DNA from: Ottelia alismoides
Taxonomy: Eukaryota; Streptophyta; Magnoliopsida; Alismatales; Hydrocharitaceae
Reading direction: 5' to 3'
Length of the DNA stretch: 64,000 bases
NCBI GenBank assembly: GCA_037367405.1
Contig: JAZKJV010000385.1
Span: forward strand, 186,001 to 250,000
The notes below the pieces were generated by a model, which saw only the letters and a list, made by a program, of their open reading frames with translations, did not search any database and was not told the DNA's origin. The position numbers and the translations under genes were made by a program. Below are positions 11,482 to 23,266 of this stretch, piece by piece (the stretch's first letter is position 1; the number at the start of each line of letters is the position of its first letter).

Positions 11482-11996
11482 ACTACTTTAGACTTTATTG
11501 CTAACATCCATCTTTTCATGTCATGATCTACAGAAGCTTCATTATATGAAGTTCGATCATTGTCAGATTTCTCTGACACATGGAATCCATGCCCTCTAGA
11601 TGGTCTCACCACCCCCAAACTGATTTGAAGAGGTATGAGTGTTTCATAAAAAATCTTTTATTGTCATTTTAGTTTCCGATTTTAGGAGCCTCATTATCCT
11701 CTCAGGATTCAATGAGCCAATTTACTTCATTCTTATCTTGATTTTCAAGAAAGTCATCCTCTTAGAATCACATTCTTAGAGATTAAATCTTTTAAAAATC
11801 TCAAAGTCATAGAGTAGGTATCCAATACCATCCCTTATAATCCTAATGAAGTAGAACTCTCAAGTGCAAGATTCAAGCTTTTTTACATCCAGGTTATAGC
11901 ACGGACCAAGCAATCATTAAATCCTCCAGTGTCTGACACCAAGCTTGGTTCCAAACCATAGCTCACGAGGAGTTTTTGAGTTCATATTTGTGTGGC
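11482..11996 (-). pseudogene. Decayed Copia integrase C-terminal region
   Basis: Read on the minus strand, SKTPRELWFGTKLGVRH is the conserved Copia integrase motif that normally precedes LRVFGC. Downstream readable pieces (YNLDVKKLES, FYFIRIIRDGIGYLLYD) fit the integrase tail. Stops are frequent. The upstream part of integrase is cut off by a LINE fragment at 11997-12510. It belongs to the long-LTR Copia. Confidence 0.7.
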
Positions 11997-12510
11997 AAAG
12001 TAAAAGAACGTTCTCCCGGTAGAATCGCTGGCCAGCGAAGAGGGCCTCATTCCTCCCCAGCCAGATGCACCACAACCTGGCAAGTGGAGTCAAAAAATCC
12101 TTCCTTTCCCTGCTCCTGTTGCAAAACAAACTCTCGCAGAAAGCAAGCAGACCATCCGACCTCACCCAATCTGAATCATCCCAAAGCCCCCGTACCATGT
12201 TGCAGCCGAAGAACAAGTGATCAATAGTTTCTGTCTCCTCATCACAAAGCCCACAATTAGGCCCAACATTAGCAAATAATCTGGCGCATCTGTCACGCGT
12301 TAAGAGCCTCCCCCTGCGAAGAAGCCAAAGGAAGACTCCAATGCGCTCGGGAAGATTCAACCCCCAAAGGAACCAGCAATCACGCAAGAGAAGATCGGCC
12401 CCAGCCTGAGGATGGGGAGCCAGCGCCAGATACGCCTTACGCGTGGAAAAAGGACCGTCCTCCCATGCCCAGTGGTCCCGCCCCTCATTAGGATGATCAA
12501 ACTCAACATA
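11997..12510 (-). pseudogene. Internal LINE ORF2 fragment (zf-RVT region)
   Basis: The minus strand reads openly through the C-terminal domain of an L1-type LINE: GRDHWAWEDGPFSTRKAYLA, then LPERIGVFLWLLRRGRL, then the zinc cluster CGLCDEETETIDHLFFGC, then LARLWCIWLGRNE and RFYRENV. It lacks the end of ORF2, the 3' stem-loop and poly(A), and it lacks EN and RT. No target-site duplication was found. It sits inside the Copia integrase region, and its open frame runs on into Copia sequence on the 3' side by chance. Confidence 0.8.
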
Positions 12511-15371
12511 CATTTTAACTTTGAATACAATATTCACAAGTATTTAAGATTTGAACTTTCAAACAATCCAAAGTTCCATATCTAACTAGTCTATTGATCT
12601 TATCAATATACATATGTCCAAGGCTTGATGTCAGATCATTGTCAAATGATCTCCATCCTTGTATTGATCTTTTGGGTTTAAATTTTCAGTACTAGAAATG
12701 TTAATGAACCAATCATTACTATTCTAATTTAGAAGAGTCCTTTAGATATCTAAAGATTATTATCTGAAATATATCCATCATAACTTGATGCAAATAATCT
12801 ATTCCAGAATGCATGTCCATTTCTAACAAGTTTAGAAATAACAAAGAATGTATTCTAATATCTAGGTCATAGAGACATTCTTTAAGACTGATGGCCCTCT
12901 CACTGGCATTCATCCAACTCTTTGGATGTCATATATATGGAAGTCATAAAAGTACAGTCAACTCTTTGATTCCCCTTCTTACATGGGTCGGATCCATGCT
13001 TCCACTGTACTTCCTTAACACTTAAATAACCATTGCTTAAGATAAAGAATCTCATAAACTGAACATGTCATCAAGGGACTTCAATATACGAGTATTTCAA
13101 CATTTATTCTTGCTTTATCCATTCATACAATATGAATGTTATGATGTTTCATGAATGACTTGAGTATGGATAGCAGAATGTTGACATTTATCATATCTAC
13201 ACTCATCTTACCTCAAAAAGGACTTAGGTTCAAGAAGGTACTCAAACATTTTGAGTGCATCATCTCTTATCGAGCCATCATTCTGCATAATGCAACGAAC
13301 CATGTCATTCATGATCAAATGTTGAGAGCACATATCTTTGTCAAAGCATCTTCTTTATTTTTTTAAGAATGATCTTGACAATTGTGATCATCACCGACAT
13401 GCTACTTCCAAAGTACACTCGATGATAGATCTAACTTTAGAGATATAGAAACCATAAGTTGTTGTCTTATTGTCTATTTAATTGTCAATCATCATCATTG
13501 TGAGGAAATTAGTACATTGCAACCACATGCATTATGTGTCCAACTGCAAGTACTACATCTTAATCATGGATCCAATCCATGATATTATACTGGTTATGAT
13601 TGAGTATAGATTTGATTGCATTTAATGAAGGTTATTTGAAATAAGATAATTTGCGCAGATATATTTCTTTGATTAAATTTATTAATGTTTTAAATCAAAA
13701 TTGTCTTGCCTTTTATACCTTGAAAGTTCATTACCTTATTCACTTTCAAAGCAAGAGATATATCTGCGATATATCTCTAGAAAGATAAGGGATATCCTTT
13801 CTACCTTTGTTACATCCCAATAATATGAAAAAAAAGAAGCAGGAACACATTTTGCCATGCAAATCCAACTTGCATTTCCCAATTCAGTCTTTAATAGCCG
13901 GGTCCACCACCCCTAAGGTGATGTTGACATGTTGTTAATTGAACATGAATAAAATTCGCTATACGCAATCCAATATCGCCTCAATAATATGGAGAATCAA
14001 TATTGGGGTCACTATGCAGACGGCCTTACTTTTTCGAGAAGCAAAAAGCCCAATTCATGTGCGCTTGTATGTAGGAGTTGTCACTTCAAACAGGCGTCTC
14101 CAACATACAATCCATGGTGACGGAACCCTTCGCCTTGACGAGGGACCATGGATATCATTTATATGATCATATCACATTTAAATTTAAATTAATCATTATG
14201 AGTTATATTCATAACGATTAATTCTTCCAAGGGAATTACATCTTTATTCACAATGAAGTGTTTATTTTAATTGGATCCACTAAATTTAATCATATTAAAC
14301 TAATCAACAATCCAATTCAATCAACAAACAAACAATTAGGGTTTGCTTGATATTACCATATAGTACAAGCTCTCACAAGTATATATTATTTTATATTTTA
14401 ATAATTAGAGTACAACTTGACTTACTCGTATTATTCTTTCCTCAAAAATGGATCCGGCCAGTACGCTCGAGTTATGCTAGGAGGGAGCTTTTCCTTGACA
14501 TGCTAGGCGATAATTAAGGAACCAATCCAACATACCCGAACCAGACACATTCACCATTCCGATTGAGAACACAAAATAATATCAACGTACTTATGGTTTT
14601 ATCGAACAACTTTGATGACCGGCATTATGCTTTATAGTAATAACTCTGAAATCTTAGGCGTCTTAAAATAATTTTGAGATCCTAAAAATCTAGTCATATC
14701 AAGTAATCTTGTTTTGCATGTAAAATTCGATTTACAACTATTGTAAGTTAAACTAGGATTTTTGTCATGAAACATACATTCAATGGCCACTGATGTTTAA
14801 TCAATTATTTTCATAAATATTAAGCACCAATATAACCAAGGAAAATTCATAATTTTTATTATTTACATTAAACACATTAAGCAAGAAGACTTGATGATCC
14901 AATCATCATCCAACCCATCGCCACTAAATATGGAATATCTACAGCAAATAAAGTCGGAATCGCGCAAAATAAATTTGTGTGGTTTGTTGGTTTAATTCTT
15001 TGTGTAATTAAGGTATTTATTTCATGTTTCATGATAGGGAAACAGTAAGCAAAAATAAATTTCTTACAGATCCGTGAATACATGCAAAAACAATTTCATC
15101 GCGAGAACTTTTCGAATTTTAATTCATGCACATTAGATGCCAACAATTGGCTACTAATTTCGGACATATTTAGACATTCTAAATACATTTTATTATCCAA
15201 AAAAACATGTCCAAACAGTGCATAAACATGATCTTTTCAATTTAGCGAAAAATAATTCGAAACGTACATCATATGCACAAACCACGAGTCCACAAGCAAC
15301 CGATATGTAAAACATTGTTCTCTTTGTGTTGGATCATATCCAAGACCTTTGACCAATGGTTTGATACCACT
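12511..15371 (-). other. Decayed 5' internal region of the long-LTR Copia
   Basis: Expected to hold gag, protease and the start of integrase on the minus strand. I could not recognise these domains because the stretch is AT-rich and full of stops. The right edge is supported by the reverse-complement primer site GTTTGATACCACT (about 15357-15370) directly before the LTR at 15372. Confidence 0.5.
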
Positions 15372-18283
15372 TGAAAACTAAGGTTTAGGCCTTAGCGCAT
15401 CACGGAAGCATATAGGTGGCATCATATACGACTTAGGGCAATTAGTCATACTAGTTGTGTCGGCAACTGAAATTAAAATTTTTAAAGAGATGAAATCGCA
15501 TGATTCGAGAATACTTTTCAAATCGTTTCATCAAGATCACAAACAAGTTATAGGAATACCTCTTGGTTGCAATCGTTGTCTCTAAAGGAAAAGACATGAT
15601 GTCTCAAGTCGAATCCGACAAAGGAGATGCTTGCGAGTGTGTGGATGAGACGCGTGCTTCTCGCAATTCAAATCAATGATCTGAGAAATAAATCTCCTGA
15701 TTTTGTCTCACGAAATCCGACGTCTTCCTCATGAGCAAGGGGCACCGAAGAAGACGAAGATCCACGAGCAGTCGATCCGACAACTCAACAGCGTAGCAAT
15801 GACATCGACGTTCTCTAGGTCAAGGTGTGGACAGCCACACTTGAGAGAGAGGGGGGCGTGTAGAGAGAAGGGAGGAGAGAGTTTGCTATTGCAAATTATG
15901 TTGTATATTCTAAAATAAGAGCTAGGGTTGCCTTTTCTTTTATAATAAATTGGATGGCCATGAATCCTAATCCATGTGCTCACAAAATCAGGGTTTAGAT
16001 TGTTTTGTGCTTTCAATCAACAGACATGATTTTGCTGCATAAATTTGCAACAACAATTATCAATTTAAAAATAAATCAGATAAGATGCAAATAATTTACA
16101 ACACATTAGACTTAATTTAAATCAATCACGTGTGGATTTAAAGGAAAGACGATGAGCCTCATTTCCTTAATAAAGGGCACGGCGATACAAGGAGTACGAG
16201 TCATTGGTTGTCCCCCTTCTTAAAGTAGAAGGTGCTCCTCTTTTTCCTTAATTGAGAGATCTCATATCTCTCCATAAACCCCGCATGTGAAACAATAATT
16301 GTTGCATAATTATTCACAAAAACAATTCCAAATTATTTTGTGATAATTTCAATCACGTCATTGGCAAATTGTGAATCATATTCACAAATCCAAAATAAAA
16401 TGTAAATTGCATTTACAATTAATTGTCCAATATGAATCCCATTCACATCAACATTTAATTCGTAAATATCAATTACAACTGACACCCTCTGATATATTAT
16501 AAATCACATTTATAATATATATGATTAATATGCATAATGATATCCACATTATTCATATCCTTGATAATTAAATCATATTTAATTATCTTCTATCTCCATT
16601 CTCATGTATCTAAATAATATGAATCATATTCATATTATTCGTGATATTTAAATCATAGTTAATTATCAATTTCCCAATGCTCAGATATATTATCAACAGT
16701 GGAATTATTCTTCAACTCTTTCAAGAATAATGTGTTTTCTTTGCGGATACTTGGAGATAAGGACATGGTGAGTGTACGTTCCAGATATTGAGATCATATC
16801 TCAAATCTAGATTTCGAGAACCTCTCAAAGATGTTTGATTAAAACAAAGCCGCAAATATAATCATCTCATTGCATCTGAATCATATTCAGATCAATGTCC
16901 AAAATGTGGACTAAGATTAGATCACTTCTCTACTGAGAGGAGTCACTAAATCCAAACATGTTTCATCACTAGAATGGAAGAGTCATGGTTGTACAATCGT
17001 TTATGATCACATCACCCTCGAGTATTCCTAATACGAGTACATCTTGCATACTGGAAAACCTAGAATAAACCAAAAAATTTAGATCACTTTTAGGTTGTCT
17101 TCTTAAGGGTTTTATCATTAAGTTTATCTTTTGATCATTGGGAGTTGGTATCGGTCATATACTTCTCAAAAGCATATGTCATACATAGGTATTAATCAAA
17201 TACTTTCTAAAAGCATATATCATACCTACAAATTAAGTCAAGCTTCCAATGTAAGATGACCATGCACAGAATTTGATCCCAACATCTCATGAGTGAGCTC
17301 ATGCCTTCCAATTCAGTAATGAACATGTATGATCCATTTGAGAGGTCATATTACTCATATGACCTTGTATGCACATCAGCTCGCCAGTGTATAGACCTTG
17401 AATAGGTCATCAACCTATCGGTCTGCCAAATGTGCATATTCAGACATAAAGTAACACATTTGTTTCCGGTCAGAGGATACATGCCCATCTCTTGATAGTA
17501 AATGACATAGGTCTTGGTTATCTCGATCTCGTTAAGTTAACTCCGATGTTGTAAAAGTCGCCTAACTGGCCCGACTAGTATAGTCAGTGGGGTGATCAAC
17601 CGAGTATTAACTAATTCCTACTAGGTCCACTAGTCGACTTTTTTTTTTGGAGATACCATATTTTTTATTTTTTAAAAACGAACTTATTCTAACATGCTTA
17701 ATATTTTATTTAAATTCAATTACTCCTTTTATTTCATTATGATAGTATAAAAATACAAATATATTTAATATATAAGAATATATGTATAAAAATTATTTAT
17801 ATTTTTAAAAATTTCAAAACTGATTAAAACCTGACTAAATCCGATTAATCACACGGTTGTCGATTAATCCTTAGTCAGTGACCTCATCGACCGAGTATCG
17901 ACTTTTGCAACCTTAATCAACTCTTTGACCTAACTTATCTAACACCTTTGAATCTCTATTCCTATCAGAGGACATGCATCAAGAGGTCGGTCAGATATCA
18001 ACCTTTAGAGAAGAATTGACATCTCCTTCTCATGCTGGATATCATCTCTTAACAATCATTTGACGGTGTTTGATGAGTCCTCAATCTAAATCTTTAGATA
18101 TCATCCAAGTATCGGTCAACATTTGAATCGTAGTTGTATGATCATTAAGATGGCCATGATACATAATCCTAATTGTACTAAGGGACCTATTATGCAAATT
18201 AGTTATTCTTCATTTCAGATTAAGGAGTGAATTGCAATAAGATTTATTGCATAATGACTCGTCGTAGACTCACATGTCCAATA
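15372..18283 (-). repeat. 5' LTR of the long-LTR Copia
   Basis: Collinear with 3876-8784. It begins TGAAAACTAAGG next to the primer site and ends CATGTCCAATA next to the duplication GGTAT. It retains about 380 bp (about 15845-16225) missing from the other LTR and carries a hAT-like MITE at 17544-17915. It is the empty-site reference for two insertions in the sister LTR. Confidence 0.8.
17544..17915. mobile_element. hAT-like MITE, copy 1
   Basis: Terminal inverted repeats around GTTGTAAAAGTCG and (reverse complement) GTTGCAAAAGTCG. Flanks GTTAACTC and ATCAACTC form an 8-bp duplication with two changes. The sister LTR (about 7786-7815) lacks the element. Subterminal CGACT/AGTCG repeats are abundant, a feature of hAT ends. 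Its family member is at 37205-37650. Confidence 0.65.
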
Positions 18284-18760
18284 GGTATCTCATTCTGAAT
18301 GTGCCTAGTCAACTCGTCCATAACTATAATAAAAAGGAATGGACTCTCAGGCCCCGTTCGGTTGCAGGGGTAAACTCCCCTTGGGGGGGAGTTTACCCCC
18401 CTTAACCCACTTCTCATCTCTCTCATGTGGGTCCCACATTTCTCCTTTTAAAAAAAAATAAATAAATCAATTTTACATCATCAATCCTATCAAAAAATAA
18501 TATATTATACCATCATATCATATAAAAATTATAAACTACTCCACTTCTACTCACTTTTCCAAACTTCAATACAATCACATCACAATAACTACTCACTTTT
18601 TTAAACTTCAATACAATCATATCACAACAAACCCACTTCTAATCCACCCCCAGTTTAACCCTCTATCCAAACACCAAAACCCAAAAATGGGTTACCCTCT
18701 ACCAGTTTAACCCGCTAACCAAACGCACCCTCAAAGTTGAACCTTGATGCAGACCGATGT
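18284..18760 (-). pseudogene. RTE-type LINE RT, upstream part (split)
   Basis: The minus-strand reading NIGLHQGSTL lies at 18734-18760 and is followed, after removal of the MITE at 18350-18730, by PFLFIIVMDELTRHIQNEI at 18349-18284. It then joins the FADD box at 3875 across the Copia insertion. This is the RT region immediately before the catalytic FADD of RTE elements. The fragment is 5'-truncated near 18760. Confidence 0.75.
18350..18730. mobile_element. PIF/Harbinger (Tourist-like) MITE, copy 2
   Basis: 381 bp with ends GGCCCCGTTCGGTTGCAGGG and ...CCGCTAACCAAACGCACCC, imperfect inverted repeats of about 27 bp. The triplet TCA is duplicated on both sides (18347-18349 and 18731-18733). The interior is the reverse complement of copy 1 (271-540 and 1109-1333). 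It splits RTE coding sequence. Confidence 0.8.
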
Positions 18761-18824
18761 TGATGTTAAAATAATCAGCCTTCTCAGATTGGTTGATGTT
18801 AAAATAGTCAGCCTTCCCAGATTG
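18759..18824. repeat. 33-bp tandem duplication
   Basis: Two adjacent units starting GTTGATGTTAAAAT (18759-18791 and 18792-18824) differ at only two positions. Confidence 0.8.
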
Positions 18825-19620
18825 GTTCCTTACATAGGATGCATATCAAGATAGAATAATGAAAATGCTAGTTACATATGGATACTATATTTTACAAAAT
18901 AGTTTGATCATCATTTTTTACAATATGTGATTTCTAACAAAATTGTTACACAATTTGATAAATTGATAGTGGTATTTAAAGCTCAGGAAATACTCACTCA
19001 TTTGGAGGACCCCTTATATATATGGAAAAAGGAAGATGGATATGTTAGAAATGTCTATCTTCCACAAATTTAGAAATATATATTAACTTATTATTCTAAG
19101 TAAATCTCTTATTGGCTTCATTTTAAAAAAAATAAAAAAAAATGAAGAATGAGGAATGGGAGCATACTCTTATATGTTCCAAGAGAGCATATACATTTAA
19201 CCATATATATAGATATATATATCGGATGCTCATCGGGCAGAAAGTCTTGTACAAACTTATTTTATTTTTGAGGCTAGAAACATGGTTGCTTTGATTAGCA
19301 AAAAGTAGATAGTTATGGTTCTGTCTGCGTACAAAATTTACATATATGACTATGGCCCAAAGTAACCATGAATTTCAGTGGGCGTGTTCGTGCTTAAGAG
19401 ATTTATTTCTGAGTTGATGGATGGATGGAGGCGAGATGCATTTATAAAGATGGCACGTGCCTAGCCAATTGTCCAGCCTTTTACTAACTAACAGAACATG
19501 TCGGCATTGATTGTCCTCGCATCGAAACAAGATTCATAAAGGAGACATACATACCTCCTCAACCTGTACAAAGATCAAGTGATAGACCTTTTTCACTAAA
19601 TATCTTTAATGATTCTATTC
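18825..19620. other. AT-rich stretch, no gene recognised
   Basis: Contains TA microsatellite (about 19203-19222) and oligo-A runs. No exon or transposon end could be supported. Confidence 0.45.
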
Positions 19621-19677
19621 GATCATCGCCGTCCAAGATGAGCTCGATTGCCATCAGCTCTCCAGCTTTAGTGGGAG

Positions 19678-19865
19678 TGTTCAAATTGCATCCTTTTTGT
19701 TTAGCTATTATTTATTTTTGTTCCTCTAGCAAAGGGATTGCTTGTAGCTTCCCACCAGCCTCTCTATATATATGAGGATTGTGGTTCTTACTGAGAGTAA
19801 ATCCTTCTCTCTTCCTCAAATCATTGTTGGTCCATAACTCACTCTGCAGATAAACTCTCTAATCA
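19678..19865 (+). repeat. Probable Copia 3' LTR remnant
   Basis: TGTTCAAATTGC follows a purine tract AGTGGGAG, and the stretch ends ...TCTAATCA with a TATATA box near 19763. The preceding frame (SKMSSIAISSPAL) resembles the last residues of a Copia polyprotein. No matching 5' LTR was found. Confidence 0.4.
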
Positions 19866-20163
19866 TGCAATCAAGTGTGCATTTCAAGAATATTCTCAAA
19901 TGCAGAAATCGTACATGTGTTATGATTCCGCTACTTGTTGCTACTATATTCCTACTGACGCCTTTTCTAGATGTACAACTATTTCAGCAATCTTGTTTGT
20001 CTTATTCACTTTGGAATATCCATATCTACCAAAGGAAGAACTGCAACGTGTTTGAGCTAGTGATATTACCTCCTCTTCATGTGAATGAACCATGTCTATT
20101 TGACTCAGGCCTCTAATTAGATGTTGCAACAAGTGCTCCTCATACTATTCCCAGCTTGCACAT
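19866..20163. other. Unassigned flank of the TRIM element
   Basis: Short open stretches exist on both strands but no domain is recognised. It may be part of the decayed Copia that resumes after the TRIM. Confidence 0.3.
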
Positions 20164-20353
20164 TGTTAGAGTTATTATATTTACATTTATATTCATAACC
20201 CTTCGGGTTCCATAACACCCCATGACCCTTCAGGTTTCGTAACCCTCTGTGACCTTTCAGGTTCCATAACTCTTGTACTCTCTAGGGTTTTCTCTCTATA
20301 TAAGAGACCCTAACTCTATAAAATAAACATCCCATTAGTTCATCTTCTCAACA
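20164..20353 (+). repeat. 5' LTR of the TRIM
   Basis: TGTTAGAG...TCAACA. The core CTCTATATAAGAGACCCTA at about 20293-20311 is the likely TATA region. An internal CCTTCRGGTTYCRTAAC unit is repeated three times. Confidence 0.85.
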
Positions 20354-21121
20354 TGGTATCAGAGCGACGGTCCTAGATCAAAGCCTAATACAATCCCTCA
20401 CCACCATCAGCCCTCTCTCCGCTGACAAGGAGAGAGGGTTGGACATCCTGCATCGCTCATGGATTCGATGGTCGCGCGCAAGGCAGTCCGAGTCCCCAGC
20501 AACACCAGCCACCATCTCTAACGGCACCTAAAGCGTCGTCCACGGCTCTAGCAGCTCCAGTCGCACCTCTTGCGTCGCCGTCACCGCCTGGAGCCTCCCC
20601 TCCTACAACCCCTACTTCACCATGACTTGTTTCTCCCAACTTGATGTTACATACGCTTTATTCTATCAAGCAAGGGAGAAACGGGGAGTCAGAGATGATT
20701 CTTCAGGACTGTTGTTACCCTTCCACGACTGACAGACCAACACTCTAGACTACTACCCAGATCATCTGTCTTCACCGAGCATCGACTACTTCGTCAGGGT
20801 GTATACTTCTTATTTTACGATCTGACTACTACTCCATGCTGGACTTCTTCTACAGCAATTCTTCTTTAGGCACGACAGAGATATTTTCCGGTGACCTGCA
20901 GGCACGACAGAGATACGTTCCGGTGACCGGATATCGCAGCGACTCTACAGGCATGGCAGAGATACGTCCCGGTGACCTAAAAGCCGCAGACCCGTCCTCG
21001 AGCGAGGTCTTCTACCAGCAGCGGACATATATTATTAAGATGCATCGTGTGAAGATGTGGTGTATACTTTTTTTCTTTTTGTTGCAAGCTGCAGCTTTCT
21101 CGGCTCCAGCTTAAGAGGGAG

Positions 21122-21311
21122 TGTTAGAGTTATTGTATTTATATTTATATTTGTAACCCTTCGGGTTCCGTAACACCCCATGACCCTTCAGGTTCCGTAA
21201 CCCTCTGTGATCCTTCAGGTTTCGTAACTCTTGTACTCTCTAGGATTTTCTCTCTATATAAGAGACCCTAGCTCTATGGAATAAATATCCCATAAGTTCC
21301 TCTTTTCAACA
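21122..21311 (+). repeat. 3' LTR of the TRIM
   Basis: Same length as the 5' LTR, TGTTAGAG...TCAACA, following the purine tract. Confidence 0.85.
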
Positions 21312-21479
21312 AACATTGCCCCTTGTAAAAGGATACTATCATGCATTCTTCATCATCTCTCTCATTATATTATGATTGACGGTTTGTCCGATGAGAAATT
21401 CATTACAATCTCATAACTATTTGATTTCAAGACATTATATTGCAGCCTTGTAGTAATAAGTTTGGAAACCAACCATGGT

Positions 21480-22790
21480 TGATGAGATATGGACTGTTTT
21501 CTATTTCGTGGCACTAGGGATCTTGTAATAAGTCATCCAGTGTAACTGTTGCCGGACTCGTTAAGTTGAACAGCTAAAGACAAATCTTGTCGTAAGACAT
21601 ACGGAGTTCATTACTTCAAAACATTCTCTCCATTAGCTAGGATGGGACCTATAGATGTTATTGTTTTTGCGATGGTCAACAAAAGCTGGCCTGTCTGCCA
21701 ACTTGAGATAAATAACGCTAATATATATGGAGACCTTGAAGAGGTGTATACCCAACCACCCAGTTATACTATCAAAGGAAGAGTGTCCATGTTAACACAA
21801 GAAGCTCATATACACCGTAAAGTGAAGTCATAGGGACGAATTTGACAAACTCAGCACCAAGATTACTATAATGGCCTTTCTAAATTCTCTCACCTGATTA
21901 CTCTATCTTTGTAAGATGCAATACATGTGGCACAGCGTCTTTAAGAGATGATATGATACACATCCAAGATGTGAATCTCATTATGCTAGTTTATAGGAAT
22001 TAAAGTGACTAGACCAAGGGGGGGGGGGGGGGGGGGGGGCTTGTGATACACATCCAAGATGTGAATCTCATTAACGGTGCTTATTTTGAGGATTCCACAC
22101 AATAAAGGATTTTGATTGGAAAAGTCATCTGCTTTATGCCCACCTGGCTTGATGTTGTATGCCTTGTTAGCAAGACATGTCAAAATATGGAGAGCCCTTG
22201 GTACAATCATTGAAAGGAGGTACTATTTAGCATGTGTTATCTCAATAGCTCAGTCAGGAAAGGACTTTTCTACACAGGTTATGGACATACGGATGTTTAT
22301 ACTTATTGTGATGCAGATTGTGCTACTTCTTAGATGACAAGCGATCTACTATCAAATTTGCTATTTCTTGATGAAGGCAATCTCAATCACCTACACAGTT
22401 AGAAGCAGAATGTTGTCACTCAGTGTGCTGTAGATTTGGAATACAAGGCTATGGCGTACGAGACTTGTGAGTTTAGTTGCTTTCTACCCTTTCGGGAGGA
22501 ACTTGGTTTTCCATCCAAGGTTCCAATTTATTTATATTTTAATAGCCAATTCACTACATATATAGCCTTTAATCTAGATTTCTACAGGTGTACCAAACAC
22601 ATTGATGTAGATTATCACTCTATCAAAGATACAATATAAGGAAAGATTACTACACCCCATATCTCTTTAAAGCTTCAGTTTGTAGACATCTTCGTTGTGA
22701 GTCTTGTGGCATTTCACAAAAAGCAGCATTCTTTTCTTATTTCAAAGTCGGACATGACTAATGCATATGCACCATCCCGCAGGATGTTTG
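21480..22790 (+). pseudogene. Decayed Copia RT and RNase H
   Basis: Plus-strand pieces follow Copia order. NKSWPVCQLEINNANIYGDL with EEVYTQPPSY (about 21670-21765) corresponds to the RT motif around NAFLxGDLxEEVYMxPP. From about 22290, YCDADCATS, KQNVVTQCAVDLEYKAMA, ELGF, TKHIDVDYHSIKD and ITTPHISLKLQFVDIF match the RNase H domain up to the usual TADIFTK region. The YVDD region is lost or unreadable, and stops and frame slips are common. A G-run and short duplication lie inside at 21956-22076. The LTR follows at 22795. Confidence 0.75.
22018..22039 (+). repeat. G homopolymer (22 nt) between direct repeats
   Basis: Twenty-two consecutive G. A 29-bp sequence starting GATACACATCCAAGATGTG occurs both before it (21956-21984) and just after it (22044-22072). 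Confidence 0.85.
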
Positions 22791-22794
22791 AGAA

Positions 22795-22929
22795 AGAGAA
22801 TATTTGCGTTGTATATGTATTTCTCTCTTATTTCTCTCTAGGTTATTTATATAATCTTCCATTAACCCTAGACTACATCTCTACTACATAAGATTCTAGG
22901 CTCTTATATCTCGTTCATTTCTCCCAACA
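22795..22929 (+). repeat. 3' LTR of the decayed Copia
   Basis: TGTTTGAGAAAG...CTCCCAACA, about 135 bp, placed directly after the end of the RNase H remnant (MTNAYAPS). The interior TTTCTCTCT and TTATATAA stretches are typical of short Copia LTRs. The 5' copy was not found. Confidence 0.55.
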
Positions 22930-23266
22930 TGACCAGAGATAGAAATGGTCGTAAGATTAATGCAGTCCTTTCAAATGTGCCAGAAACCATTAAATCGTTG
23001 AAATTATTGAGTCCAGATGCAAAACACAAACAGGACAAAATATAAAATAACAAAACAGAAGTAATGGAAAAAACAGTAGATCACTTAATAAACATCATCA
23101 ATATCATATAACAGTCTAAGATTAGTTCATAATATGTTCCATTGTATTAAATGGTGATAAGAGAATTGAAGGTGGAACTTGAAAAAAAAAACTGTGAAAT
23201 CAAATAAAATGTTACACTTATTTATATTCAACAAAGAACGAAAATTCTAATCCTACTCTAACTTAC

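Larger units (their letters stand above)
3876..18283 (-). mobile_element. Long-LTR Copia retrotransposon (minus), heavily nested
   Basis: Two related long terminal repeats (3876-8784 and 15372-18283) bracket decayed Copia pol. A perfect 5-bp duplication GGTAT flanks the whole (3871-3875 and 18284-18288), and a single RTE reading frame continues across that site. The element is minus-oriented. The primer-binding site for initiator tRNA-Met lies at about 15357-15370 as its reverse complement (GTTTGATACCACT). The polypurine tract lies at about 8785-8800 as TCTCCCACTAACCCC. RT remnants precede integrase remnants along +, as expected for reverse orientation. LTRs of more than 2 kb fit SIRE/Maximus-like Copia. 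It has been interrupted at least six times. Confidence 0.85.
20164..21311 (+). mobile_element. TRIM-like mini LTR retrotransposon
   Basis: Two direct LTRs of exactly 190 bp (20164-20353 and 21122-21311, about 18 differences by eye, mostly transitions). A primer site TGGTATCAGAGC lies at 20354-20365 and a purine tract TTAAGAGGGAG at 21111-21121. Flanks CACAT and AACAT form a 5-bp duplication with one change. The 768-bp interior has no gag or pol. It does contain a degenerate tandem block (about 20870-20980) built on GACAGAGATACGTTCCGGTG. It must depend on proteins from another element. Confidence 0.88.

Noticed and set aside
3876..18283. The repeated 2-3 kb blocks looked at first like a segmental duplication of intergenic DNA
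   Set aside because: A primer site, purine tract, Copia pol between the blocks and a perfect GGTAT duplication show they are the two LTRs of one element.
19944..20132. Minus-strand 62-codon frame (HEEEVISLAQTRC) that looked exon-like
   Set aside because: No splice borders or family match; lies beside decayed Copia.
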